64,000 nt of DNA from Desulfovibrio sp. MES5. Lineage in GTDB: Bacteria > Desulfobacterota > Desulfovibrionia > Desulfovibrionales > Desulfovibrionaceae. The notes below the pieces were generated by a model, which saw only the letters and a program-made list of their open reading frames with translations, was not told where the DNA came from and did not search any database. Below are positions 49,037 to 57,231 of the stretch, piece by piece. Location: contig NZ_MJUZ01000011.1 of the NCBI RefSeq assembly GCF_002237645.1, forward strand, positions 124,001-188,000, written 5' to 3'. The translations under genes and the position numbers were made by a program. Every line of letters starts with the position of its first letter. Position 1 is the first letter of the stretch.

Positions 49037-49053
49037 ATGCAGAGAGCGTGCCA
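49037..49053 (-). promoter_or_regulatory. Sigma-54 promoter for flgE
   Basis: Minus strand TGGCACGCTCTCTGCAT: perfect TGGCAC at -24, GC at -12, 10-base spacing between GG and GC. It is 60 bases upstream of the flgE GTG. Confidence 0.85.
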
Positions 49054-49065
49054 GCCTGTGAAAGA

Positions 49066-49473
49066 TTATTTTTCCAAAGGCAGACCAAGCTTTTGCCACA
49101 CAATGATGCCTTCGTTCATATGCAAAATATTCCCAACGCCCGCCTTGGTCATGGTGTCGTAGGCGCTGCCCGAACGGTTGCCCGTGCGGCAGTAGAGCAG
49201 AACAGGGGCGGTTTTGGGCAGGCTTTGGATCTGCGATTCAAACGGCCCGCCAAAGTAGTCCATATTCACCGCGCCGGGCAGATGCCCCTCACGAAACTCC
49301 GCCGGAGTGCGCACGTCCACGATGACCAGCCCTTCAGGCGGGTTTTGCAGCAGGGCGGCGGCGTCCTGCACGCTGATATCCTTGGCCAGGGCGGGAACCG
49401 CCAGCAGCACAAGCATGAGCAGAACCCAAAGGCGGAAAATGTGGCGCGGTATGAAGTCAAGCGTGTTTTTCAT
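49066..49473 (-). CDS. Periplasmic rhodanese-domain protein
   Basis: 135 residues with an N-terminal signal/anchor ending AVPALA-K (residue 30), so it acts in the periplasm. One rhodanese domain: VIVDVRTPAEFREGHLPGAVN and active-site Cys95 in VLLYCRTGNRSGSAYD. Such single-domain proteins carry persulfide sulfur, which fits sulfide-rich anaerobes. Length is normal for a stand-alone exported rhodanese. A palindromic family A repeat lies ~90 bases upstream of its start. The next gene downstream is flgE, insulated by a terminator. Confidence 0.9.
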   Translation of the reverse strand: MKNTLDFIPRHIFRLWVLLMLVLLAVPALAKDISVQDAAALLQNPPEGLVIVDVRTPAEFREGHLPGAVNMDYFGGPFESQIQSLPKTAPVLLYCRTGNRSGSAYDTMTKAGVGNILHMNEGIIVWQKLGLPLEK

Positions 49474-49561
49474 GATAATTCCAGTGTGACTTGGAAAAGG
49501 GGTGATTTTGAAAGTGCCGTTGCAGTGTCGTTGCGGGTTGGCAGGGCAGCTTCAGTTTGAA

Positions 49562-49710
49562 GGAAACGCTGATTTATTCCGTTTGGCGGCGTTGCTTCAC
49601 TTTTTTTGAAACAGTCGAGGACGGAAGAGTCCACTCCTGCTTCAAAAAAAGATCGCGCCTTGCCAAACGAAATAACTGCGCGTTTCCAGGAGGCTCTTTA
49701 ATCAGTGCCT
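49562..49710 (-). repeat. Family A palindromic repeat, copy 3 (inverted)
   Basis: Reverse-complement orientation to the two flagellar copies (GGAAACGCTGATTTATTCC ... CTTTAATCAGTGCCTCC), nearly identical through the core. It lies between the rhodanese gene and the aminotransferase gene. Confidence 0.88.
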
Positions 49711-49802
49711 CCTGAAGGCTGAAGCTGCCCCCAAAGGCTTTTTGCGCACGAGGCGCTTTTTCGTATTCTGCGGGCGCTATTTGCCTACGCTATTTGCCTA
49801 CG

Positions 49803-50999
49803 TTATTTCACGGTGGCGCGGGCCTTGGCAAAGCCTTCTGCCGCGTTGCGGATAACGCTTTCGTCCACGCAGAAGGCCAGGCGGAAATGGCCGGGGCAGC
49901 CAAAGCCCGTGCCTGGCACAGCCAGAATGCGCTCTTCAAGCAGGGCGTTTACAAAGGCCACATCGTCGCCGCCGGGCGCTTTGGGGAAGAAGTAAAAGGC
50001 TCCGGCGGGCATCTGGAATTCATAGCCAGCCTGGCTGAGCACCTCGCCCATGGCCTTGCGGCGGGCGGCGTAGACCGTAAGGTCCACCTGGCTGCCCAGG
50101 GCGGCGGCCATGATGTGCTGGCCGACCACAGGCGGGTTGACGAAGCCGAGGATGCGGTTGGTAAGGGTAAGGCCCGCCATGAGCTGGGCTTTTTCTTCCT
50201 TGGGCAATAAGGGGGAAACAGCGGCATAGCCAAGGCGCTCGCCCGGCAGGGAGAGGCTCTTGGAAAAGGAACTGATGGCCACGGCATAGGGGTAGAGGGG
50301 CAGCACCGAAGGCACTTCCACGCCGTCATAGGCCAGAAAGCGGTAGGGCTCGTCAGACACCAGCCAGATGGGTCTGCCGAATTCCTGGCTCTTGTTGAGC
50401 AGAAGGTCGGCTATGGCCGCCACTTCCTTACGCCTGTATACGACGCCCGTGGGGTTGTGGGGCGAATTGATGAGCACCACGCGGGTTTTTTCATTGATGG
50501 CGGCCTCAAGGGCGTCCAGGTCGGGAGCAAAGGTGTCCTTGACGCTCGGCACTGCCTTGAACACGCCGCCGTGGTTGGCGACGTAGAAGCCGTACTCCAC
50601 AAAGTACGGGGCAAAGGCGAGCATTTCTTCGCCGGGGTTGAGCACCGCGCGCAGAAAGGCGTTGAGCATGCCTGCCGCGCCGCAACCGAGAATGACGTCT
50701 TCCGCCGTTATATGCGCGCCCTGCTCCTGGCTCAGGTGCGCGGCCAGCTTTTCGCGCGCCCAGGGGTAGCCGCCATTGGGCATGTAGCCAAAGGCAAAGG
50801 GTTCGCGCGCATGTTGGGCAAAGGCTGTCAGGCCATCGGCAACAGCGGGCGGAGCGGGCAGGTCGGGGTTGCCGAGGCTGAAATCATAAACCTTGTCCGC
50901 GCCATAACGGGCCTTAAGCTGTCCCCCGGCTTCGAACATGCGACGTATCCAGGATGCGTGTTCAAGATAGCCGGTAACGCTGTCGGCAAGAATAGACAT
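49803..50999 (-). CDS. PLP-dependent aminotransferase, class I/II
   Basis: 398 residues from ATG 50999 with GGGAG upstream. Fold-type I aminotransferase: FSLGNPDLPAPPAV and YMPNGGYPWAREKLA at the N-terminus, LINSPHNPTGVVYRR, VSDEPYRFLAYDG, Schiff-base Lys in ISSFSKSLSLPGERLGY, and the Arg of HFRLAFCVDES. It belongs to the AspC/LL-DAP-like subfamilies; substrate is not determined by motif alone. Two 13-base direct repeats (CTATTTGCCTACG) abut its stop codon. Divergent from the lipoprotein gene. Confidence 0.9.
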   Translation of the reverse strand: MSILADSVTGYLEHASWIRRMFEAGGQLKARYGADKVYDFSLGNPDLPAPPAVADGLTAFAQHAREPFAFGYMPNGGYPWAREKLAAHLSQEQGAHITAEDVILGCGAAGMLNAFLRAVLNPGEEMLAFAPYFVEYGFYVANHGGVFKAVPSVKDTFAPDLDALEAAINEKTRVVLINSPHNPTGVVYRRKEVAAIADLLLNKSQEFGRPIWLVSDEPYRFLAYDGVEVPSVLPLYPYAVAISSFSKSLSLPGERLGYAAVSPLLPKEEKAQLMAGLTLTNRILGFVNPPVVGQHIMAAALGSQVDLTVYAARRKAMGEVLSQAGYEFQMPAGAFYFFPKAPGGDDVAFVNALLEERILAVPGTGFGCPGHFRLAFCVDESVIRNAAEGFAKARATVK

Positions 51000-51087
51000 A
51001 AACGACTCCCAGTGGTTGTTGTATTCAACATGACTATTGGTTATGCTTCCAAAAGCTGCATAAAGCAAATGTCATTTGGAGGCTCTG

Positions 51088-51525
51088 ATGCGTTTTGATA
51101 TTTTCGGCAAAGCCCTGCGCGTCCTGATGCCCGCGCTGTGCGCGGCCCTGCTGTTGCCGGCCTGCGCCGCCAAAGAAACACAGGAAGCGCCCGCCGGTAT
51201 GGGCGTTACGGTAAATCTGCGCGACGTTCACCGCTGTTCGCGTATTTCTCCTGAAATAACGGTAGATCAGGCTCCTAACGGAACGGACTACTATGATGTG
51301 CGCCTGGTGGAATACACCGGGGATTCCCAGGAACTCTATCTTGGTGGCGGCACGTGGAACAATGACGGTACCGGCATCATACCCGAAGGCGGGCTGACCC
51401 GCCACTACCGCGGCCCCTGTCCCCCCAGCGGGCAGGCCAGGGACTTCGCCTTTGTGGTCGCGGCCATGAACAAGGGCAGCATGCAACCTCTGGCGGTGCG
51501 GCTGCACCGTTTTACGCAGGAATAA
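51088..51525 (+). CDS. PEBP-like outer-membrane or periplasmic lipoprotein
   Basis: 145 residues from ATG 51088, GGAGG seven bases upstream. A signal peptide with lipobox LLLPAC (Cys28) predicts lipid anchoring. The mature part resembles phosphatidylethanolamine-binding proteins of the YbhB/YbcL class: CSRISPEITVDQAPNGTDYY, then HYRGPCPPSGQARDFAFVVAAMNK. It is shorter than typical PEBP proteins (about 160-190), and the middle is reduced. Ligand unknown. A strong terminator follows. It starts 88 bases from the divergent aminotransferase gene. Confidence 0.78.
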   Translation: MRFDIFGKALRVLMPALCAALLLPACAAKETQEAPAGMGVTVNLRDVHRCSRISPEITVDQAPNGTDYYDVRLVEYTGDSQELYLGGGTWNNDGTGIIPEGGLTRHYRGPCPPSGQARDFAFVVAAMNKGSMQPLAVRLHRFTQE

Positions 51526-51562
51526 CGCTATAGCGGACAGTTGTGTTCGCGCCAAATATAAG

Positions 51563-51604
51563 AAAAACCCGGCCTTCGTGCAAACGAAGGCCGGGTTTTT
51601 CTTT
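51563..51604 (+). terminator. Rho-independent terminator after the lipoprotein gene
   Basis: Perfect 16-bp stem AAAAACCCGGCCTTCG / CGAAGGCCGGGTTTTT, six-base loop, then CTTTTTCTT on the plus strand. Confidence 0.93.
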
Positions 51605-51711
51605 TTCTTGCTGATTTTATTGACAATATCCTGTGAACACGCCCCTTCTGGAGCGGATAAACTTTGAGCTGATGCGTTGCCTCGAAGGCGCGGCCATTAG
51701 ATCAGAGGAGC

Positions 51712-51845
51712 TTTGAAATACTTCACATTTCAAGTTGTCATTCTGCCGACAACTGCAATTTTCGGCGAACCACGTCGCGTTGCGGCGCGCCGCACTCTCG
51801 GCAGAGGGAGCGCATGCAACCTTTTTCAAAGTAAAATGCTCGAAC
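51712..51845 (+). repeat. Family C dispersed element, copy 4
   Basis: GCTTTGAAATACTTCACATT start, CGTCGCGTTGCGGCGCGCCG middle, CTTTTTCAAAGTAAAATGCT end. It is followed within ~50 bases by a family B hairpin, as at 23639-23883. Confidence 0.7.
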
Positions 51846-51896
51846 ACCCCAGTTTCAAATCAGAACGCATTTTATAATGCGCCAAATACAGTGAAG

Positions 51897-51953
51897 GTTT
51901 TAGGGGGAGGGGGTGTGGGGGAGGCGACCCTTTTGCAAAAGGGTCCCTCGCCC
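51897..51953. repeat. Family B hairpin repeat, copy 5
   Basis: GGTTTTAGGGGGAGGGGGTG flank, then GTGGGGGAGGCGACCCTTTT / AAAAGGGTCCCTCGCCCA. It ends 24 bases from the stop of the gene at 51977. Confidence 0.8.
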
Positions 51954-51976
51954 ATGAATAAAAGAGGCTGCGTGCT

Positions 51977-53686
51977 CTAGACAGAAAGGCCCATCTTGAT
52001 GACCGACTGCATGCCGCCGGTGGAGTTCACCACATTGGTGACGCCGTGACGGGCCAGAACAAGCAGGCTGTCATAGGAGCGCAGGCCGGTGTTGCAGATA
52101 ATGGCCACAGGGCGGTCTTTGGGCACCTCGTTGACGCGTGCGGCCACCTCTTCCAGCGGGATGGCGTGCCAGTCGGGGTGTTTTTCCTGCATGGCGCGGC
52201 CAGCGGCGGCAGGCCGGGCGTCAATGAAGAACACGTGGTTTTCTTTGCGGTTCTTCCACAGGTCAATGAACTTGTCGCCAGTGACGGGGGTAAAGCGCCC
52301 GGCCAGAACATTGTCGGCCACGTTGGCCACCACGTTGACCACGTCCATGGCCGAGGCAAAGGGCGGGGCGTAGGCGATTTCAAGGTTGGAGATGTCCTCC
52401 ACAGTGGGCTTGGAGTATTGCAGCGCGGCGGCCACGGCGTCCACGCGGGCCTTGAGGGAATCGCCGTCGGCGCAGGCTCCCTGCATGCCAAGCACGCGGC
52501 TGGTGGCTTTATCCACAACCAGTTCCAACGTCATCATGGCCTTTTCGGGATAGAAGTGGGCATGGTCGAACTGCTCCACGCTGACGCTGAAGGCGTCAAA
52601 GCCTTCCTTGCGGGCGCGCTCAACGGTAAGGCCCACGCCGCAGAATGAAAGGCCAAAAAGCTTTACGGCCCAGGAACCCACATAGCCAGGGAAGCTGGCA
52701 TTGCCGCCAGCCAGGTTGGTGCCGATGACGCGGCCCTGGCGGTTGGCCATGCTGCCCAGAGGCAGGTAGCCGATTTTGTCGGTGATGATGTTCTTGATGG
52801 CCACGCAGTCGCCGCCAGCGTAGATGGACGGGTCAGAGGTGCGCATGTGCTGGTCGACGACAATGGCGCCAAAGGGGGCCACTTCAAGCCCGGCGTCCTT
52901 GGCGATCTGCCCGTTGGGAATAAAGCCTGCGGCAAAAATGACCAGCTGGGCATTGAGCTCGCGCTTGTCGGTGACAACCTTGCTCACCGCGCCGTCCTTG
53001 CCTTCAAGGCGTACGACCTTTTCACCGGTGTAAACGTCCACCTTGTGCGTGACGCAGTCGTGGGCGGCCATTTGGGCCACGGAGTTCGAAAGGACGCCGG
53101 GCAGGATCTGGTCCACCATTTCCACTACGCTGCACTTGACGCCCCACATGTCGGCCAGCGCAACGGCGGCTTCAAGGCCGATAAAACCGCCGCCCACAAT
53201 GACGGCCTCGGTGATCTTGCCTTCTTCGCAGGCGCTGCGGATGGCTCCGGCGGCTTCAAGGCGGGTGAGGGAAAGGACGTTCCTGAGGTCTTTGCCCTCG
53301 ACAGGGGGCACGCGGGGGGTAGCGCCGGTGGCCAGCACCAGTTTGTCATAGGGCAGTTTTTCTTCCTGCCCGGTAACCACGTTTTTGACGGCAAGGGTTT
53401 TGGCCGCGCGGTCGATGGCCGTGGCGCGCGTTTGCGTGCGAACGGTGATGCCCTTCATGTCACGGAAAAATTCCGCGTCACGCACTGTGTGGTAGGGCGT
53501 GGAGCGCAGGTCATTCAGGTTCTGGATTTCGCCGGACACGTAGTAGGGGATACCGCAACCACCGTAAGAAATGAAGACGTTTTCATCCACCATAGTTACT
53601 TCAGCATCAGGCATAAGGCGTTTGCACCGGGCCGCAGCCTTGGGGCCAAGGGCGACGCCGCCCACAACCAGAATTTTTTCAGCCAT
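51977..53686 (-). CDS. CoA-disulfide reductase-like flavoprotein fused to a rhodanese domain
   Basis: 569 residues. Two-dinucleotide-binding flavoprotein: ILVVGGVALGPKAAARCKRL at the N-terminus, redox Cys44 in FISYGGCGIPYYVSGE, NAD-binding VIVGGGFIGLEAAVALADM and FAD motif SIYAGGDCVAIK. A C-terminal rhodanese domain has Cys531 in VAIICNTGLRSYDS. This matches the CoADR-Rhd / NADH-dependent persulfide reductase family, which reduces CoA persulfide or polysulfide with NAD(P)H. AAGGAG precedes ATG 53686. An AT-rich near-palindrome lies upstream. It belongs with the periplasmic rhodanese functionally, though not in one operon. Confidence 0.92.
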   Translation of the reverse strand: MAEKILVVGGVALGPKAAARCKRLMPDAEVTMVDENVFISYGGCGIPYYVSGEIQNLNDLRSTPYHTVRDAEFFRDMKGITVRTQTRATAIDRAAKTLAVKNVVTGQEEKLPYDKLVLATGATPRVPPVEGKDLRNVLSLTRLEAAGAIRSACEEGKITEAVIVGGGFIGLEAAVALADMWGVKCSVVEMVDQILPGVLSNSVAQMAAHDCVTHKVDVYTGEKVVRLEGKDGAVSKVVTDKRELNAQLVIFAAGFIPNGQIAKDAGLEVAPFGAIVVDQHMRTSDPSIYAGGDCVAIKNIITDKIGYLPLGSMANRQGRVIGTNLAGGNASFPGYVGSWAVKLFGLSFCGVGLTVERARKEGFDAFSVSVEQFDHAHFYPEKAMMTLELVVDKATSRVLGMQGACADGDSLKARVDAVAAALQYSKPTVEDISNLEIAYAPPFASAMDVVNVVANVADNVLAGRFTPVTGDKFIDLWKNRKENHVFFIDARPAAAGRAMQEKHPDWHAIPLEEVAARVNEVPKDRPVAIICNTGLRSYDSLLVLARHGVTNVVNSTGGMQSVIKMGLSV

Positions 53687-53720
53687 TTCTGGGCTCCTTA
53701 CTTGAATGTATTATGAGCAA

Positions 53721-53748
53721 ATGAGCATTATTAACGTATAATAAGCAT
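53721..53748. promoter_or_regulatory. AT-rich dyad upstream of the CoA-disulfide reductase gene
   Basis: ATGAGCATTATT AACGTATAATAAGCAT: outer ATG...CAT and inner ATTAT...ATAAT form an interrupted palindrome, 35 bases before the start codon. Possible operator for a small helix-turn-helix regulator; not identified. Confidence 0.4.
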
Positions 53749-53857
53749 GGTTCGCAACAGGAACAGTAGCTGAAAGCCGATATTTTTACGATGTTTCAGC
53801 AGCCCGCCAAAAAGCGCAAAGGCTTGTTGCCCGCCGTCGCCTCCAGGCAGAGGCTTG

Positions 53858-55831
53858 TCAGCGCCCGCGATAGCGACGCTGGTCGCCCACGCGCACGGTG
53901 ATACGTTCGTTGTCCATATATTCAAGAAGCGAAATCAGATACTTGCGTGAAAGGCCCAAGATCTCCTTGAGGCTGCCCACATCAAGGTTGTCGTTGCTTT
54001 CAAACCAGCGGCGCACACGCTCCAGAATATCATTGAGCACGGGGCCGTGGTAGTAGAGGCCGTCCTTGATTTTCACAAGGGCTCCCTCTTCGCAGAGCAG
54101 ACGCATGACGGGCGCGGCCTCCTTGGCGCTGACGCCCAGTTCTTCAAGCACGTCCTTAAGATTGGGCGGAGTCAGTTGCGCGGTGGCGTGGGCGTCCAGC
54201 AGCTTTTGCCGCAATCCGGCCTGATCCGCAGCAAGGCTGACTTTGTGCCCGGCCAGGCGCAGGCCTTCGCCTTCAAGAGCGAGGAGCTCCTGCTTGAGAG
54301 CTGCGTCCAGCACGCGTTGGACAAGGCGCGGGGGCAGGGCCTTGCTCCAGCCCGTGCAAAGAGCGCCACGGGTGAACCCGGGCTTGAGCGGGTCTTTCTG
54401 GTGCAGTTCAGCGCCGCGGGCCAGGCAGGCTTGCAGCAGGGCTTCAAAGGGCTGCTTGCCGATCCAGAGACGCCCCTCCTTGTCCCAGCACAGGGCCGAA
54501 CCACGGGCGGAAAGCAGTTGCAGGCCCGCTTCCAGCGCCGCACGGGGAAAGCCCGTGAGCACGCGCAGGCGGGCTTCGTCCGCGCCTTCGGCTCCACGCA
54601 GGGTCAGCACCGCATCAATAAGTCCGGCTCTGGCTTCATCCCTGACCTTGGCTCCGGCCTTGCCCGTGGGGGCCGTTTCAATTTCCTGGTCCAGTGCTGG
54701 CAGTTTTTGCAGCAGGGCCAGCTTTGCCTGCAACTGCGGGTCCTTGCGGCGCAGATCAGGCGGCAGGGGGCTTAAAAGCAGGCCGCCGGCCACGGTACGC
54801 AGGGGCGAATAGGCGCGCACGACGCAGTGGTCGCCAAAGATCCCCACCATTTCGTCCTTGAAGCGTACTTCCGCCAGGGCGGTCTCTCCGGGGGCCAGTT
54901 TGTCTCTGTCCCAGAAGACCACGCGCGCCGGGCATTCCAGCGTGCCGTGGTGAAAATGTATTTCCACCCGTTGCCGCAGGGCGCGCGGGGCGGAAGAAAG
55001 GCAGGTGAGGCGCATGAGCCAGCGCTTGCTTGGGAAAAGCTCGCCGGGATGGGCCAGAACCTGACCCCGTTCGATGTCGCCCACCTCAAGACCCTGAACG
55101 TTGGTGGCGCAGCGCTGGCCTGCCTGCACTTCGTCCACGCTCTTGCTGTGGCGTTGCAGGCCGCGCGCCCTGGTGGGGGTGTCGGGCGGCATGAAGCGCA
55201 GTTCGTCGCCCACTTTGACCGCGCCGGAAACAACAGTGCCCGTGATGACCGTGCCGTATCCCTTCATGCTGAACACGCGGTCCACGGGCTGACGGAAAAT
55301 GTCGCAGCGGCGGCGGGCGGGCAGATCCTTGGCCATCTGGAAAACGTGGGCGCGCAGGGCGTCCACGCCCAGGCCCGTGGTCGACGATACGGGAAAGATG
55401 GGCGCGCTCTCAAGGAAGGTGCCCGCAAGAAAGCCGCGCACGTCCTCGGTCACCATGTCCAGCCAGTCGGCTTCCACCATGTCGGCCTTGGTCAGGGCCA
55501 CAAAGCCGCTGCGGATGCCGAGCAGAGAGCAGATTTCAAGGTGCTCGCGCGTCTGGGGCATGACGCCCTCGTCCGCCGCGATAACCAGCATGACAAAGTC
55601 CACCCCTGCCGCGCCAGCCACCATATTTTTTACAAAGCGTTCGTGACCGGGAACGTCCACAATGCCCAGCCTTTCGCCGTCGGGCATGTCCACCCAGGCA
55701 AAGCCAAGCTCGATGGTGATTCCCCGGCGCTTTTCCTCTTCCAGCCTGTCGCAGTCAATGCCGGTAAGAGCGCGAACCAGTGACGTTTTGCCGTGGTCGA
55801 TGTGACCCGCTGTGCCCAGCACTACTGCCAT
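53858..55831 (-). CDS. selB: Selenocysteine-specific elongation factor SelB
   Basis: GTPase delivering Sec-tRNA to UGA codons that have a SECIS hairpin. 657 residues from ATG 55831 ([19 protein letters not shown]), G-rich ribosome site just upstream. G1 GHIDHGKT, G2 [10 protein letters not shown]3 [13 protein letters not shown]4 LTKADMVE. Translation-factor domains II-III follow, and the C-terminal half contains winged-helix SECIS-binding domains ending [19 protein letters not shown]. selA and tRNA-Sec are not in this window, so they lie elsewhere. The presence of SelB implies that this organism makes selenoproteins. Confidence 0.95.
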   Translation of the reverse strand: MAVVLGTAGHIDHGKTSLVRALTGIDCDRLEEEKRRGITIELGFAWVDMPDGERLGIVDVPGHERFVKNMVAGAAGVDFVMLVIAADEGVMPQTREHLEICSLLGIRSGFVALTKADMVEADWLDMVTEDVRGFLAGTFLESAPIFPVSSTTGLGVDALRAHVFQMAKDLPARRRCDIFRQPVDRVFSMKGYGTVITGTVVSGAVKVGDELRFMPPDTPTRARGLQRHSKSVDEVQAGQRCATNVQGLEVGDIERGQVLAHPGELFPSKRWLMRLTCLSSAPRALRQRVEIHFHHGTLECPARVVFWDRDKLAPGETALAEVRFKDEMVGIFGDHCVVRAYSPLRTVAGGLLLSPLPPDLRRKDPQLQAKLALLQKLPALDQEIETAPTGKAGAKVRDEARAGLIDAVLTLRGAEGADEARLRVLTGFPRAALEAGLQLLSARGSALCWDKEGRLWIGKQPFEALLQACLARGAELHQKDPLKPGFTRGALCTGWSKALPPRLVQRVLDAALKQELLALEGEGLRLAGHKVSLAADQAGLRQKLLDAHATAQLTPPNLKDVLEELGVSAKEAAPVMRLLCEEGALVKIKDGLYYHGPVLNDILERVRRWFESNDNLDVGSLKEILGLSRKYLISLLEYMDNERITVRVGDQRRYRGR

Positions 55832-56047
55832 ATGGCACCCCCTGAAGTTGTTGCCCAAGGATAACATGTGGCAACAGGCATTTGCAAATGTCTGGAAAGG
55901 TGGATTCGTGCCCAAAAAAGCCCCGGCGCAGGCAAGGTCGAGTTGCCCCTGCCGCCGGGAAAACCCCGATGCGGCAAAGCCCGAAACGCCTATGCCGCCC
56001 CAAGAAACCCTGGCTCAGGCAGGGCAGAAGCGTCGTGGGACAGGGAC

Positions 56048-56074
56048 GAAAAAAGCGGGGCACGAGGCCCCGCT
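56048..56074 (-). terminator. Terminator after cheV
   Basis: AGCGGGGC / GCCCCGCT with loop ACGAG, followed on the minus strand by TTTTTTCG. It is 93 bases beyond the cheV stop and separates it from selB. Confidence 0.88.
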
Positions 56075-56166
56075 GTAGTGTATGGAGATGGCCCCGTCGG
56101 TCGGGGTGTTTTGACGCAGGCCGACAATGGCGCTGAAGCGCCGGGCGGTCGGCCCGCAAAGGTTTC

Positions 56167-57195
56167 TTACTGCCTGTGGACAGCCGCGCCGGTTGCGGCG
56201 GCTTCTTCCCGCGCCTTGATCAGTGCCAGGGCGCGGCGGGCCAGCTGTGTAACTTCGGGCTTGGATATCTGGTCGTCAGCCCCCACGCTGTCTCCCTTAT
56301 GGCGCAGCTTGTCCGTGATGAGGGAAGAGAACAGCACCACGGGCAGCTTGCTGAGCATGGGGTCGGTCTTGATGCGGTGAGTAAGATTGAGACCGTCCAT
56401 GACGGGCATTTCGATGTCCGACACAACCACATGCACAAAATCCGAAATGGGCTGGCCGCCCTCTTCGCAGCGGCGCTTGATGTCCTCAAGCCGTTCCCAG
56501 GCGGCGCGGCCGTTGGAGACGACCTCTACGGTAAAGCCCGCCTTTTCCATCAGGTCGCGCAGCATTTCGCGCACAAGGGCGGAGTCGTCCGCCACCAGGG
56601 CGCGGTAGCCGGAGTTGCTCCAGTCCTTGCCAAGGTCGTCCAGGCGCAGGCCCAGCTTGGGATTGAGGTTGGCCACGACTTTTTCGAGGTCCAGCAGAAA
56701 GATGATGCGGTCTTCAAGCTTGACCACGCCGATGACCGTGTTGTTGGAGACAGCGGCCACGTATTTGTTCGGCGGTTCAACCTGTTCCCAGCTGATGCGG
56801 TGGATGCGGTTGACGCCCGACACCATAAAGGCCGTGGTGACGTTGTTGAATTCCGTCACAATGGTTTTGGGCTGCTCTTCATTGGCAGGATGGGTCTTGC
56901 CGAGCCACATGGCCAGGTCCACCAGCGGAATGATGCGCGAACGCAGGTTGAACGCGCCAAGCACGCTCGGGTGCTGCACTTCGGGCAGTTCGGTGACCTT
57001 GGGCATGCGGATGATTTCAAGCACCTTGGCCACGTTGACGCCGTAGTAGCCGCGATAGGAGGGCTCGGGAACGGGCTGGCCGTTTTCATCGGTCTGCGGC
57101 GCGGCGTCGGACGGGGGCACGAATTCATCCAGATAGAATTCGACCACTTCCAGTTCGTTGGTGCCGGCTTCAAGTAAGATATTGGACTGGGACAT
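56167..57195 (-). CDS. cheV: Chemotaxis coupling protein CheV (CheW-receiver)
   Basis: 342 residues. N-terminal CheW domain (VLGAFNLRSRIIPLVDLAMWLG, ISWEQVEPPN) that docks CheA and receptors, then a C-terminal receiver domain (LVADDSALVREML, phospho-acceptor Asp in VHVVVSDIEMPVMDG, Lys in ISKPEVTQL). ATG 57195 has GGAGAGG upstream. It is 36 bases after ispH, so it may share a transcript with dus-ispH. It links motility control to the flagellar genes elsewhere in the window. Confidence 0.92.
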   Translation of the reverse strand: MSQSNILLEAGTNELEVVEFYLDEFVPPSDAAPQTDENGQPVPEPSYRGYYGVNVAKVLEIIRMPKVTELPEVQHPSVLGAFNLRSRIIPLVDLAMWLGKTHPANEEQPKTIVTEFNNVTTAFMVSGVNRIHRISWEQVEPPNKYVAAVSNNTVIGVVKLEDRIIFLLDLEKVVANLNPKLGLRLDDLGKDWSNSGYRALVADDSALVREMLRDLMEKAGFTVEVVSNGRAAWERLEDIKRRCEEGGQPISDFVHVVVSDIEMPVMDGLNLTHRIKTDPMLSKLPVVLFSSLITDKLRHKGDSVGADDQISKPEVTQLARRALALIKAREEAAATGAAVHRQ

Positions 57196-57231
57196 TCTGC
57201 CTCTCCAGGGTCGTGCCGCACGAGCGGGTCA

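Noticed and set aside
49776..49807. Two copies of a 13-base word (CTATTTGCCTACG) at the 3' end of the aminotransferase gene
   Set aside because: Too short and only two copies; likely a small slippage duplication without function.
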